64,000 nt of DNA from Turnera subulata. Taxonomy: Eukaryota; Streptophyta; Magnoliopsida; Malpighiales; Passifloraceae. The translations under genes and the position numbers were made by a program. The notes beneath the pieces were generated by a model. It was not told where the DNA came from. It saw only the letters and a program-made list of their open reading frames with translations, and made no database searches. Shown here one piece after another: positions 45,173-56,440 of this stretch (its first letter is position 1; every line of letters begins with the position of its first letter). Where the stretch lies: assembly GCA_028386065.3 (NCBI GenBank), contig JAKUCV010003363.1, positions 1 to 64,000 on the forward strand. Direction: 5' to 3'.

Positions 45173-46978
45173 TGAAACGACCAAGGGTACACTAAGCTCA
45201 AGAGGAGGAGTTGAAGGCAAATTCATGCTTCAAGATGCAATCACAAAGGCTTGCTCAAAGATGCACAAGAAGAGTCACTTTGCACAAGCTTGGATTAATC
45301 AAGTTCATATGATCAAGCTTGAGAAGAATTTAAAGAGATTCCTAAATTTGTGAGCATTTTGAAGGATTCAAGTCGAAAGTAGCCGTTTTTACCGCCCAAC
45401 CCGAAAATTACTATTCACGCCGGAAATTACTATTCACTGCCGGCATTTACTGTTCATTTTCAGGTTGGAAAATTCACTAAGGAGCTAGAGATACCCAATA
45501 TCCATATTGAGTGCTCTTTCATCATTTGGTTTGTTGGTGTGGTTGGTGTTAGTGTGGTTGGTGTGCATTAAAGAAAACAAAAGATGATTAGTGCTTGTTT
45601 AGTGCTTGTATTTAAAATTGGATTAATGTCACATTTCGTCCTTGTGTTGCCCCCTCGAATTGAAATTCGTCCTTATGTTGAGTTTTGATTGGTTTTGATC
45701 CCTCAGTTGGTCAATTTTTTAAAATTTTAGTCCTTTTTACCGATTTTACCCCTAAATTCAGGATTTTACTATTCAAACCAGTTTACCAACTCAAAATTCG
45801 ACCCAACTAACCGACCCAACCCGGAACCCCATCAAAAAATCTCCAATAAATATATAACTCTACCTCCAAATATCAAAATTTTGGAAATCATTAAAAAAAA
45901 GTATTAAAATATTTTTAAAATATTTTTTTAAAATAAAATCATAAAGTAAATTATTTTTTAGTTTAAAATTTTTTTAAAATATAATTTTTTCTAGACAAGT
46001 AGAGAAAAAGCTTACCACTCTAAGTCGACTATGCCTTTTTGACTACTACTATAAGAGGACTTGTGTGGAGAAGAAAGGAGGGAAAAAAGAAAAAACAACA
46101 AAGGTAGAGAAAAAAATTTAAATTTGCAAATTTTTAAATTAAAAAATAAAAAGAGAAAAGAAAAAAACATGTGGAGAAGAAAGATTTAAATTTTAAAATT
46201 TTCAAAATTTAAAAATAATTTGATTTATGATTTTTTAATTTTTTTAAAATTTTTTTAAAATAATTTGATTTATCATTTTTTCATTTTTTAAAAAATTTTA
46301 AAAAATAATTTGTATTTTTTTATGATTTTAAAATTTTTAATGTTGGGAGGTAGAGTTATTTGTTTATTGGAGAATTTTGAATTAGGTTCCGGGTTGGGTC
46401 AGTTAGTTGGGTCGAATTTTGGGTGGGTAAATTGGTTTGAACAGTAAAGTACTGAATTTAGGGGTAAAATCGGTAAAAAGGACTAAAACCTTAAAAAAAT
46501 GACCAACTGAGGGATCAAAACCAATCAAAACTCAACACAAGGACGAATTTCAATTTGAGGAGGCAACACAGGGACGAAATGTGACATTAATCCATTTAAA
46601 ATTCAATCCTTTGTTTTTTGGCTTCTATAAAAGCCAACCATGTACCAAGTTTGAAATCAGAATATACATGAAATTTGAGTGATTTTTAAGGAAGCTAAAT
46701 GCTCTCCTTTGGTGTGCTTCTTGATTGAAGGATTCAATCAAAAAACAAGAGAGGGATTCTCTTGGCTTTACTCTTTAGGATTGATTTCTCTTATCAAGTG
46801 TTTTACTTGTGGGGATTAATCAACTCTTTGTATTCCTCATTATTTGTTGCCTAATCCTTGAGTTTAGGAGGTGAAGAATAGGGATTCTAAACCCTAGTTT
46901 GATTGGAGATTGGAGGTCTTTGGGATCAACTAGTTGTAGTGGTGATCCTAGTGGAATTCTAGGGTTGTTGCTGCATCA
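45173..46978 (+). repeat. 3' LTR of the gypsy element, split by a MULE-type insertion
   Basis: The LTR parts are 45173-45619 and 46604-46978; with the insertion and one target copy removed they match the 5' LTR. Confidence 0.9.
45620..46593. mobile_element. Non-autonomous MULE-like element 1, 974 bp
   Basis: Long terminal inverted repeats (over 130 bp) start GGATTAATGTCACATTTCGT. The perfect 10-bp duplication ATTTAAAATT lies at 45610-45619 and 46594-46603, in the Mutator range (9-11 bp). The interior is AT-rich and non-coding. It is the youngest insertion in this part, because it lies within a nested LTR. Confidence 0.85.
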
Positions 46979-46983
46979 CCAAG

Positions 46984-47318
46984 AAAGACCTGTTGATCCT
47001 TGTTTATGCCTTGATGCTCATTAGTGGAAATTGGAAATTTGAGTTGGCTTATGAGACAGATATTTTTAGCCCTGATACTTAACTTGTCATATTCGCATAA
47101 GGAACTTTGAAGGTAAAATGGTTACTTACTGTTTTCTTTTGATCATCTATGTATCTGCTAACTTTGTTGATTAGAGTTGATGATTTCTGCTTCAAAAGAA
47201 TATACAGGATATTGAGCACTGACTGCTGCCGTATGCTTGACAGGTGCTGTTGATGTGTTTAATTTCGGGAAAGCATTTGTAATATCCTGCTGCATCATTT
47301 TCTTTGTGCTTAAGTTTA
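46984..47318 (+). other. Athila copy 2 sequence between gypsy insertion and LTR
   Basis: It is collinear with copy 1. A deletion relative to copy 1 runs from TTAAGTTTA to TGATGAG and removes the polypurine tract. Confidence 0.7.
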
Positions 47319-48548
47319 TGATGAGTATGAGATCACACACATTTTACAACATTCACTGTAGTCTTTTGGCCCTTACATTTAGCATCAATTCACGCATTTA
47401 ACTATGAAATCACTTGCTTTTACACCAAATTCTAATTTATTTGCTCTTGTTTGCATTTAGGTGAATTTAGGTCCTTTTTGGAGAGGATTTTGACGATTTT
47501 GGCCCAAATTCAACAAGCCGTTGCTGAGTGCCCAGTTCCAGTACAAACTATACAAGCGACAGCGCCTTGACAGCGGATGCTGCGTCAAAGTCCCTGTTTC
47601 ATAATTATTTGGAGCTTGCGCCTAATTTAAGGAGCCTTAATGAGAGATCACGTGGACACTCCTTGGAAGGAAAGAAGACCTTGCTGCTAGGTTTTGAGAA
47701 GAAACCTTATTGTTCAAGACGGGTTTTAATTAAAAACTGGTTCTCCACAAATAAAAAAGAACAAAACCCTAAGGAGGCACTTCTGCTTTTCAACTACATT
47801 TTTTTCTTTGGCAGCAAAATCAACTTTCAGAGCAGAAGAAGGTGGAGAATTTGGCAAGAAGCGAAGTGAAAATTTTTAGGTTTATTATTTGACAGCATGT
47901 CATCGATTACATTCTTTGTCATTTTGAATTTCTTCATCAATTAATTCCCCATATTTAGGTTTATGGGATGTAACTACACTTCGATGTTTAAGTAATAATT
48001 CAGTCTTGGTTTCTTTTATTCGTTATTTGCCTTGATTTGTCTATGATCTATGGAGAACTTAACAGTGCATACGGCTTGATCACCATTGTGTACAATTTAG
48101 ACGACTTAGTGAAGAACAGAGAGGAGAAACTAAGAACTCAGATCGTTCCATATTCAACCTCTATCTTATTGATCATCGAGAGAGATTTTTAGGATAGTTG
48201 AGGATTATAGCGCCTAGCACAGCGGCCACTGCACTCTAGGACAGGCATCACTGGCGACAGCAGGTTGTCCGGAACTAGTGTAGATTCTACAATAACAGCG
48301 ACAACAGGTTGTAGATGGCTTAGGCTAGGCAGCCCTTCAAGGTAGACGAGTAAATTAACCAATTTATTGATTTATTATTTGAACAGCACAGGCTGTAGTG
48401 AGCCCCGAACAACTTAGGTTCCTAATCACTGTGTTTTTCTTCAATCGACATTCGTTGCTTTTATTTTCTGTTTATTTACTTTATAATCTCAGTTTATTAT
48501 CCCCTCAATCACGATTTTGCTTACTTTATTGTTTTATAGTCTAATCAA
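47319..48548 (+). repeat. 3' LTR of Athila copy 2, end lost at the LINE
   Basis: It starts TGATGAGTATG and is collinear with 11797 down to about 10597. The last 95 bp or so expected from copy 1 are absent and do not reappear beyond the LINE at 54210. Confidence 0.85.
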
Positions 48549-48800
48549 TTTTTTTGATAGTAATCGACGAAATTTTATTATGTGAAAAAGGAAACCATAT
48601 TTACAAGGAATAAAGCAAAAACACTACGCTGAGCAAGCAATACAACTCTCCGATAACCAACCCTCTACCCGTACTGTTAGCGAATTGTCTTCCCTGGCCA
48701 ACCTTTAAATGGTTCTGGCGTGGAAAGAACACTACCCGCTCAGTAAGGAAAAGAGGGGTGTGAACCCTTAAACCACCAAAAAGTTCGTGTGAGCACTAAG

Positions 48801-51800
48801 TCAAAGAAGACATCCCGGAACAACCTTGTTGTCAAAAATCAACGAGTTCCTTGCAAGCCACAACGACCACAGCATGGAGTAACCAAGGAGCATCCACACT
48901 TCCTGACATCTAGACAAGCCCGCCAGCGAAAGCCACTGCGGAAACCAAGCTGCAAGAGAACCAGGCGCCACCCACATCATACCCCACCTCCTTGCTAAGC
49001 GCTGCCACAATGAATACGCCACCGGACAATGAAGCAACATATGGTCCACCGTTTCCATGTACTTACGGCAGTGAGGGCAAAGACCATGCGTAATAGTCAG
49101 AAGTCCTCGGAAGAAAAGAGTCGCCCGACTGGGGATCCCACCATGAAGTGCTCGCCACACAAAGGCTTCAACCTTCGGAGGTGCCACGGACAACCACGGC
49201 AGCGGGCATATGGAGACCGCGGGAGCCGGACGTAATGCATGATAAGCAGTCTTTACTGTGAAGGTCCGAGTGGCATCCTCTGTCCAGGTCCACCGATCAC
49301 GATCCGTAGGGGAAAAAGAAACTGCCGCCAACAGCTCATGTAAAACTCGGCATACCTCAAGCTCCCAAGGATACAATTGACGCGACCAACCGCCCAAAAC
49401 ATTGGCACTCAAAGCACCCGATTGCCACATTGCATGTAACGAAGCAAGCTGGTAAAAAGATAGGCGATACAGGCGAGGGTACACGTCCTTCAGACTACCA
49501 AAAGGAGACCACTGATCATGCCAAAAGCTGATCTTGCATCCATCACCTACCTGCAACGTTAGCCCTTTTGCTAAAGTTCGGCCAGACATACCCATAGAAT
49601 CACCACTGCGAAGAATGCCAATCCAGGTTGGCGACGCCCTTGTTATGTCAAAACAAGAGCAAAAGAAGGAGAAAGAATAGAACACTTGGCCTGTATAAGT
49701 TGTCGCCATAAGCACCCTTCTTGCGTGCGATACCGCCAAAGCCATTTAAGGAGCAAAGCCTGATTCTTCTCCAAAAATGACTCAACACCCAAACCCCCCT
49801 ACGTCTTTGGCAGAGTGATCTTGGACCATGCTATCAAGCTGAGCTTCTTTTTGTCACCCACTCCACCCCACAAGAAACTCCGTTGGAGCCGAACTAACCT
49901 TCTCGCCACCACAGATGGAAGTTTGAACAAGGACAAAAAATATAATGGCAGAGAGGCAAGTACCGAGTTCAAAAGTACAGTTCTCCCAGCAAAAGAAAGA
50001 AACCGCCCCTTCCAAGCACTCAGCTTAGCGCGAAATTTTGCAACCACCGGGTCCCAACTCCTCGCCAAATGCATATTAGCACCCAAGGGGAGGCCGAGGT
50101 AGGTAAACGGTAGTGTTTCAGCCTTGCACAGAAGAAGAGCAGCGAGATTATGCACCACATCAGGATTCAAATTAATCCCAGCCAAACCACTTTTGTGAAA
50201 ATTAATACTGAGGCCCGAAAGCAACTCGAAACAGCATAAGATTCGCTTCAAATTCAGCAAGTTCCCGTCGTCCGCTAATGAGAAAATTAGAGTATCATCT
50301 GCAAACTGAAGTAATGTAATCGGAACACTGTGAATGAGAACAGGTGCAATCAAACCCCTCTCAACAGCCCTAGAGATAAGAGCCGACAAACCTTCTGCGC
50401 CTAGCAAAAACAGGAAAGGAGACAACGGATCCCCTTGTTTCAAACCGCGCTGCATTCCGAACTGAGGAGAAGGTGAGCCATTAATAAGCACCGATAGAGA
50501 AGAGGAATGAAGACATGCACGAATCCATGTAATCCACCGTTCGCCAAAACCCATATGCTCCATTACCTCAAAGAGATACTCCCAAGAGACTGAATCATAA
50601 GCTTTACGAAAATCCAACTTCCACACAACCGCCCTAGCACGAGAGGCTTTAAGAGAATGAACTGCCTCCGATGCCACAAGTGCACAATCCAAGATGTTTC
50701 GTCCAGCAATGAAGGCCGACTGTGTGCCACTAACCAAGGACTCCATCACTGGTTTGATCCTTTCAGCTAGAATTTTAGAGATGATTTTATAAACACCATG
50801 TATCAAGGTAATGGGGCGAAAATCATCAAACGTTCAGGCATCCATCTTCTTAGGTATCAGAGTAATAAAAGCACAACATGCACCCTTCGGCAACAGTCCA
50901 GTTTGAAAAAAATTCTGTACCAAATGATGCAGGTCCTCCTTCAACAAATCCCAACAATTCTTATAAAAGGAAAAATTGAACCCATCGGGGCCCGGAGCCT
51001 TTGAACTGTCACATGCCCAAACAGCCTTCTTAATTTCTTCCATAGTAAAGGGGCTCTCCAACGAATCCTCACTGACATCATCCAAGGTGGCAAAAGGTAA
51101 AGACCCAATCCTTGGGCGGCGGCGACCACTGGCAGAATAAAGGGAAGTGAAGAAATTTGTAGCTTCCATCTTAATATCCAAAGGAGCCGTCAAAACCATA
51201 TCCTCCTTGATTATAGAGTGGATACCATTCTTACGTCCACGGCTACATGCCACCGTTTGAAAAAACCGCGTATTGCGGTCCCCCAATCGACACCAATTTA
51301 CCCTGGACTTTTGGCGCCATAACGCCTCCTTTTGCTTCTCCCTGTGAAATAAATTATTACGACACTCTGCAAGATACTCCTTCTCCACCGCAGAGAGATC
51401 ATTTTGTTCAAACTGCAACTCCAAGCGGTCAATATCAGCTTGTAAGTTAACAATATCACAATCAATATTGCGGAAGGAAGTCTTATTCCAATGCCCCAAC
51501 TCGCGCTTCAGACAACTCAGCTTCTTCAATAGCCTATATCTCCCGGGAAGCTGTTGCTCAATGCGGGTCCACATGTCATGCAGAACACCCTTAAAATTCG
51601 GATATGACCACCAACAGGAAAGAAAATGAGTAGGTTTGAACCCCCAATCCACCCACTCTTGGCGAAGCACTAATGGCCAATGATCCGAATATTTTCGTTG
51701 TCCAGCAGATAAAAATAGCTTAGGAAAAGCAAGGCTCCACTCTGATTGCGCCATGGCCCTGTCAATTCTACTGGCAGACCTTGAATTAGTCCATGTAAAC

Positions 51801-52348
51801 ATCCTTCCCTCCAGCGGAAATTCCAACAGTTGAAAGGTAGTCATGAATTGTCGAAGAGCCGCAGCACCCCTATCACACACCCACCCACTTTTTCTTTCCC
51901 AAGCCTCAAGAGTTTCGTTAAAATCTCCAATAATCAACCACGGTGAGCTGTAAGACTGTTTCAACGGAGCCAACTCTCGCCACATACTCACTTTCTCATC
52001 CAAGTCTACGGATGCATAAACACAACATATTGTCACAGTAATATTAGCATGCACAAGTAACCCCTCCACAATAATCCATCTCGCCCCTTGAGAACGTTTT
52101 GAACACACAAAATACTCACTATCCCACATGAATAATAAGCCTCCTGCTTCCCCCACTGCATCCACACCAATAAACTCCAAATTCAGGGGCGACCACAACT
52201 TACGTACCCACGGTTCAGAAGTTCCATGGTGTCTAGTTTCACACAAGAACACGAATTTTGCTTGTTCGGTATTGATCAAGGTCCGTAGGTGATTATGCTT
52301 CAGCCCTGACCTCAATCCTCTTGAGTTCCATGACAGGAAACTAAACAT
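48801..52348 (-). pseudogene. LINE ORF2: endonuclease, reverse transcriptase and zinc domain
   Basis: The start at 52348 (MFSFLSWNSRGL) is chosen because the APE-type endonuclease begins there. Endonuclease motifs are LSWNSRGL, CETRHHG, IIGDFNETL, SRIDRAM and YSDHWPLVL. The RT follows: APGPDGFNFSFYK, KLDFRKAYDSVSW, QRGLKQGDPLSPFLF and QFADDTLIF with the ADD catalytic pair. The C-terminal zinc-binding domain (CPHCRKYMETVDHMLLHC) ends the frame at 48801. Defects are a TGA at 50834-50836 just before TFDDFRPITL, a TAG at about 49799-49801 just before GGLGVE, and a frameshift near 49650. The protein would nick target DNA and copy the LINE RNA into it. Catalytic residues are still legible, which suggests recent inactivation. 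Confidence 0.9.
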
Positions 52349-52722
52349 CAACTCTAGTCGAACACCATTCCACAGTCTCCTTATCCACCAATTCTTTTGC
52401 CGATTCCACCACATCCTGTGGGTTCCCATCAACTTCCCAACCCAGATCATCCCCTATCTGCACCGTCCTCGCAGCTTCCTGTAACGATGATACGTTTACT
52501 ACAGGTTCGTCAACAGTCCTCTCTGCCGAGGGCACTATGACTCCATCATTCACCCTCCTTATAGTCTCATTATTTGAATGCCTTGAGGTTTCACTACCTT
52601 TGGCAGTAACCTTCGTGAACTTACGCCTCGGACAAACCCTGGCACTTTGAATGGCCTCATCCAACTTTCCCACCAAATAACTGGAGGAATAGGATGCATG
52701 GGAAGTAATCTGATCTGAAGAA

Positions 52723-54168
52723 CTACTGCAACTGGTTCGTGCTCACACCCGAATGAGTAGAGTACTGGGTCATCCGTGGACCTGTAGGAGGGTCCTGGGC
52801 CGACGATACCTCATCCCCCTTACCCATCAGCGGCCCAAAGGAATTAGAAAGCCTGATGGGCTTGGGCTCAGGTAAAAAACCCACACTTCCCAACGGTTGA
52901 CTACACAATTGGCAACGTGACCCTAATCGCCCGCCCTCCTCATTTTCAAAAGTTGTAATTCCCATTACGGCTGGAGACATAGTAGGAGCATTACTTAGGG
53001 CCATCTCGCGCATATCAGGGCAAGGATTATTGCACAAAATCTGCCTGATACGGAAAGGATCCGGCGACTCCTCCTGGATATCCGCCCTCGATTTCTTTCC
53101 TTCCTTGTCCTCTTGTCCAAACGCAGATTCCTTCTCCGATCGATCCTCCCTGAACTCGCCATCTTCCGACCGATCATCCATCGCCGGTAACTCGCCGCGT
53201 CTCCAACCGCCCAACTCATCAGCACGCGCCGTCTCCTCTACCACCATCAAAGAGTAGGAGCAGTTTGCAATGGATACATGTAGTGTCTTGTGAATTAGGG
53301 CAATCTGCTCTGTCAAAATTTCTATACGTGCAGTCCCTAACCGTCTTCTCCGTTCAGTCTCGTTGTCAACCCGCAAAAAACAGTCGAACTCAGCACCCAC
53401 TAACTCAAAGAACTCCTGGCACCAAGCATTCAACGGGACCCCCCTGACAGTGACACAACAACGGCGGTTAATCATCCTATCCCCTTGCTTCCATGGGGAG
53501 AAGGATCGGAACCAGAGGGAGACCCAGTCCGGCGGTTGCTGTGAGAATCGAAGCATTGTTTCCGGTGATGGGAAGCACACCAACACAGAATCACCCCCCA
53601 TATCGGTAACCTCCACATCCCTCATATCATGCAACCTCCAGAGCATACAAGCTGATTCCATCTTTTTGGGATCACGGATAATCCCCACTGCACAACGTGC
53701 TAACCAACGATTAGCATCGGTCGATGGGATAAACGAGACACACTGCTTATTTCCATCCTCCCGCCTCGCCATCGTTCCGGACTGCCCACCTTCACTCTTT
53801 CCCCGGATAGCGTTCGCATAGGAGCCACGTTGGGGTGGGCTTGAGCCCGTGCCATCCTTGGATCGGGGGAGCAGTTGCTGGTTCCGCAGCAGCCCCGAAT
53901 ATGCTCCCTGACTCCTCTGTCTTGCCACTGATGCCCTAACCGCCCCTGCCTCACCTTGAACACGATTAACATCAGCCAATAGTCTCTGACAATCGCGTAC
54001 ACCCCTGAATCTCACAAAACCGAATCTTCTCCCAGTTCTTGTACGCTTGTGAGAGATGTAAACATCCACCACATCACCGTACTTCGCCATGACCCTATAC
54101 ACGTCTGTTGGCTTCCACCCCTCCGACAGATTCTCGACATAGAGGCTGTTGAGCAGCCCCTTGTCCAT
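52723..54168 (-). CDS. LINE ORF1: RRM and DUF4283-type RNA-binding protein
   Basis: The first ATG is at 54168 (MDKGLLNSLYVENLSEG); the frame is closed upstream by a stop near 54200. It has 481 codons. An RRM occupies residues 8-70, with RNP2-like LYVENL and RNP1-like RRFGFVRF. A middle domain at about 150-290 (WLARCAVGIIRD, LWFRSFSPWKQGD, RRCCVTVRGVPLNAWCQEFF) is the DUF4283 type common in plant LINE ORF1. No CCHC knuckle is seen. The stop at 52723 is probably a single-base frameshift, because another frame continues SSSDQITSHAS to 52341 and its TAG overlaps the ORF2 ATG at 52348. The original product was therefore longer by about 125 residues. It would bind LINE RNA into a particle. Confidence 0.85.
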   Translation of the reverse strand: MDKGLLNSLYVENLSEGWKPTDVYRVMAKYGDVVDVYISHKRTRTGRRFGFVRFRGVRDCQRLLADVNRVQGEAGAVRASVARQRSQGAYSGLLRNQQLLPRSKDGTGSSPPQRGSYANAIRGKSEGGQSGTMARREDGNKQCVSFIPSTDANRWLARCAVGIIRDPKKMESACMLWRLHDMRDVEVTDMGGDSVLVCFPSPETMLRFSQQPPDWVSLWFRSFSPWKQGDRMINRRCCVTVRGVPLNAWCQEFFELVGAEFDCFLRVDNETERRRRLGTARIEILTEQIALIHKTLHVSIANCSYSLMVVEETARADELGGWRRGELPAMDDRSEDGEFREDRSEKESAFGQEDKEGKKSRADIQEESPDPFRIRQILCNNPCPDMREMALSNAPTMSPAVMGITTFENEEGGRLGSRCQLCSQPLGSVGFLPEPKPIRLSNSFGPLMGKGDEVSSAQDPPTGPRMTQYSTHSGVSTNQLQ

Positions 54169-54215
54169 AGCCCCTTGTACCTCCGCCGGCTCCAATTAAA
54201 AAGTTCTTGAATCAA

Positions 54216-54533
54216 GCCTATTTCACATGGAGCAAAAATGAATGAATTTAGTAGAATATCATGAAAACTCATTATGTCTAGGTAGAGTAACCCTTCTAAT
54301 CTTTCGTGGAAATGTGTTTGGAATGGTAATCCTACCCAGGAAGCGATTTACCAATCGGATCAGTTCTATCCACCTAAAGAATTATAGACCCATTTGAGTA
54401 CAATTTTCAGGAAAAAAGGTCACTAGTTGCAGGCCCTGGCATAAACACCCACGTCAAAATTGTTGGTGTGCATGCCCGCGGGGCAGTGCTGACAACAACT
54501 ATGAATTGAGGGAGAGTGTTCCCTGCTTGCCCC

Positions 54534-54574
<41 letters not shown>

Positions 54575-54763
54575 AATTATAATTTGGGGCGGTGCCAGCA
54601 ATATATTCAGAGATGGTTGTCTACAAATACCATATATCATGAGGAAAGCATGAAAATATACGCCAAGTGAGTAACAAATTTGAATGGGTACTGAGTGCTT
54701 CAATTTGGGAGAGAAGAAGGAAGAAAACAACAGAACAGGCATTGGCCCTTAAACTTGTTCTTA
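54216..54763. other. Intergenic sequence downstream of the SDR gene
   Basis: No gene is seen. It contains the C38 tract at 54536-54573 and otherwise unremarkable AT-rich sequence. Confidence 0.6.
54536..54573. repeat. Uninterrupted C38 homopolymer
   Basis: This is a run of 38 C on the plus strand, hence G38 on the strand from which the SDR gene is read, starting about 265 bp beyond its stop codon. Confidence 0.95.
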
Positions 54764-54769
54764 TTTATT
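54764..54769 (-). terminator. Poly(A) signal candidate of the SDR gene
   Basis: AATAAA on the minus strand lies about 70 bp after the stop codon at 54840-54842. Confidence 0.5.
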
Positions 54770-54839
54770 CTGTAGCATTGGAGGAGTACATTACAAAGAG
54801 GAGAAAAAAAAATATTTCTAAGAACTAAAAGAATGGTAG

Positions 54840-56292
54840 CTACATTCTTGCGTGGGCTCCTCCAGACAACAGCAAAACTTCTCCCGTCGTATAATTAGCA
54901 TCATCCGATGCCAAAAAGGCAGCAGCGGCCGCCACCTCTGCCGCAGTGCCAAGCCTTTTAAGCAATGTACCCTCCTCCGCGGACTCCCTCTTCAACAAAT
55001 TTCATTAATCCAAATATATATGGAGTCAGTACCTTTCCTATTGAACTCATCAGTAGAACAGGAACAGCTGAAGAGTCAGGTCAGATAATATTCTTAAACT
55101 TACCTTACTCCCATTATCTATAAGGGCATGAGCCAAGCGAGTTGGTATAATGCCAGGAGCTACGCAGTTAACACGAGTGTGGGGTGCCATCTCTTTTGCT
55201 AATGCCTAAACATTGTTTAGAAGTAGAATAATGAGGACACTACATGTTATATAGTCTTTTTTTTTTTTTATGAAAAAAAGTTAGGCGTCGGACAAAAGCA
55301 AAAGTCATCAAACGGTCTTGAGTATACTAATTAAGAGAAATACAATAATCAAGAAAAAAAAGATATGAACCTTGGTAAGGCCAAGAAGTGTGGTCTTAGT
55401 GACCCCATACATAGCTATGGGAGGAACCGGATCATAGCCAGAAACAGAGGAAACTAGAACCACCGGAGAACCCTTATTCAAATGGGGAGCGGCTTCCTGA
55501 AAAAATAATATACGTATATACATAATGCAAACGCAGACAATATAAGGGATGTATTTGATCGGCTTGGGTGGGATTGGATCCGATTAGTCAAGGCAAAGCA
55601 TTGCATAAAGGATGGGCAAAAAAGGAAAGAAGGAAAAAGTACCTGCAGGATGAGGATGGCGGATTTGACATTAATTTCCCACAGCTTATCAACGATGGAC
55701 TCTGGGATTTTCAAAATGGGTTCATCGGATAGATTGGTACCAGCATTGGAAACCACCGCATCTATTTTCCCAAATTTCTGGAGCCAAAAAAACCACCAAC
55801 TTTATCAACTAAAAACAAAGAAAAGACTGTAGAGAAGACATGTTTTCTCTGTTACATATATATATATATATATATATATATCTATCAAGCCTAAACTGCT
55901 AACTTTGGTCATCAAAACTGGATCAGACCTCAAGTGTCTGGCGAATGAGATTCTTGCGGTGCTCTGGATTAGCGACGTGACACACAACACCCAGCACTTG
56001 ACTGATTCCCTTTGCTTTGAGCTTCTCAACTGCCATTTGCACATTTTTCTGTTTTTTCAAAATAATTAATTAAGACAATGAAGCAGTAGCTAGCTAGCAA
56101 CCCAAGTAAAGATGAAATTAAGGAAAAACAAGAAAAGGGATCAATTAGTCATGGGACCTGCTTGCGGGAAGAAACTACGAGGGAGGCGCCTTCGAGGCCG
56201 AAACGCTCCGCGATGGCGAATCCAATCCCCTCAGAGGAAGCAGTGACGATGGCTACTTTGCCCTCAAATCTTTTGCCCACCTTCTGATCCAT
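54840..56292 (-). CDS. Peroxisomal-type short-chain dehydrogenase/reductase, IBR1/SDRA-like
   Basis: Six exons join in frame, all phase 0 with GT-AG introns: 56158-56292, 55929-56048, 55643-55777, 55371-55496, 55104-55205 and 54840-54989, giving 255 aa. The Rossmann start is TASSEGIGFAIAERFG (residues 17-32); in classical SDRs the first Gly of TGxxxGIG is present, here it is Ala, as in IBR1. NAG is at 96-98. The catalytic set is Asn121 (WEINVKS), Ser147 (VLVSSVSG), Tyr160 and Lys164 (MYGVTK). The C-terminus HARM fits the plant PTS1 pattern, so peroxisomal import is likely. Length matches IBR1, which acts in conversion of indole-3-butyric acid to auxin. Blocks such as KVAIVTAS, GLEGAS, DKLWEINVKS and MYGVTKT agree well with that family, but a paralogue with another substrate is possible. 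No disabling change is seen; this is the one intact host gene here. Confidence 0.85.
55856..55881. repeat. (AT)n microsatellite in SDR intron 2
   Basis: A run of TA dinucleotides lies between exons 2 and 3; it is likely length-variable. Confidence 0.9.
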
Positions 56293-56440
56293 TCCTCTCT
56301 TCTTTTTAAGGCACTCGATCCCTCCTAGGTTTCATCCCCTATTGGGTGAAATAAACGACACTAACACGCAATGCACACATGGTACATGAAACATATATAC
56401 ATATAAAGCATAAATTAATCAAATGACTAATCACCATCGA

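Larger units (their letters stand above)
40823..46978 (+). mobile_element. Gypsy (chromovirus-like) element with collapsed pol
   Basis: The LTRs are 40823-41626 and 45173-46978 (the second enlarged by a MULE-type insertion), starting TGATACGACC/TGAAACGACC and ending GCTGCATCA. Flanks CCAAA (40818-40822) and CCAAG (46979-46983) fit a 5-bp duplication with one change. Primer site, palindromic leader, gag-like ORF, integrase tail and polypurine tract follow in order; protease, RT and RNase H are missing. Confidence 0.88.
38553..48548 (+). mobile_element. Truncated Athila copy 2, plus strand, with nested gypsy element
   Basis: It begins inside integrase (38553), continues through the 3' region to 40822, is interrupted by the gypsy element 40823-46978, resumes at 46984 and ends in an LTR from 47319 that is cut by the LINE at 48549. 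Sequence is collinear with copy 1 read on the minus strand (14686 down to 10597). Its 5' half is missing. Confidence 0.85.
48549..54209 (-). mobile_element. L1-type LINE, near full length
   Basis: Two ORFs (RNA-binding ORF1; endonuclease-RT-zinc domain ORF2) lie in L1 order on the minus strand. The 3' end is a short A7 tail (T7 at 48549-48555 on the plus strand). A short AATCAA repeat at 48543-48548 and 54210-54215 is a possible target duplication but is too short to be sure. ORF2 has two in-frame stops and a frameshift, so the copy is dead. Confidence 0.88.

Noticed and set aside
49029..49235. Plus-strand frames within the LINE
   Set aside because: They are antisense shadows of the LINE ORF2 zinc-domain region.
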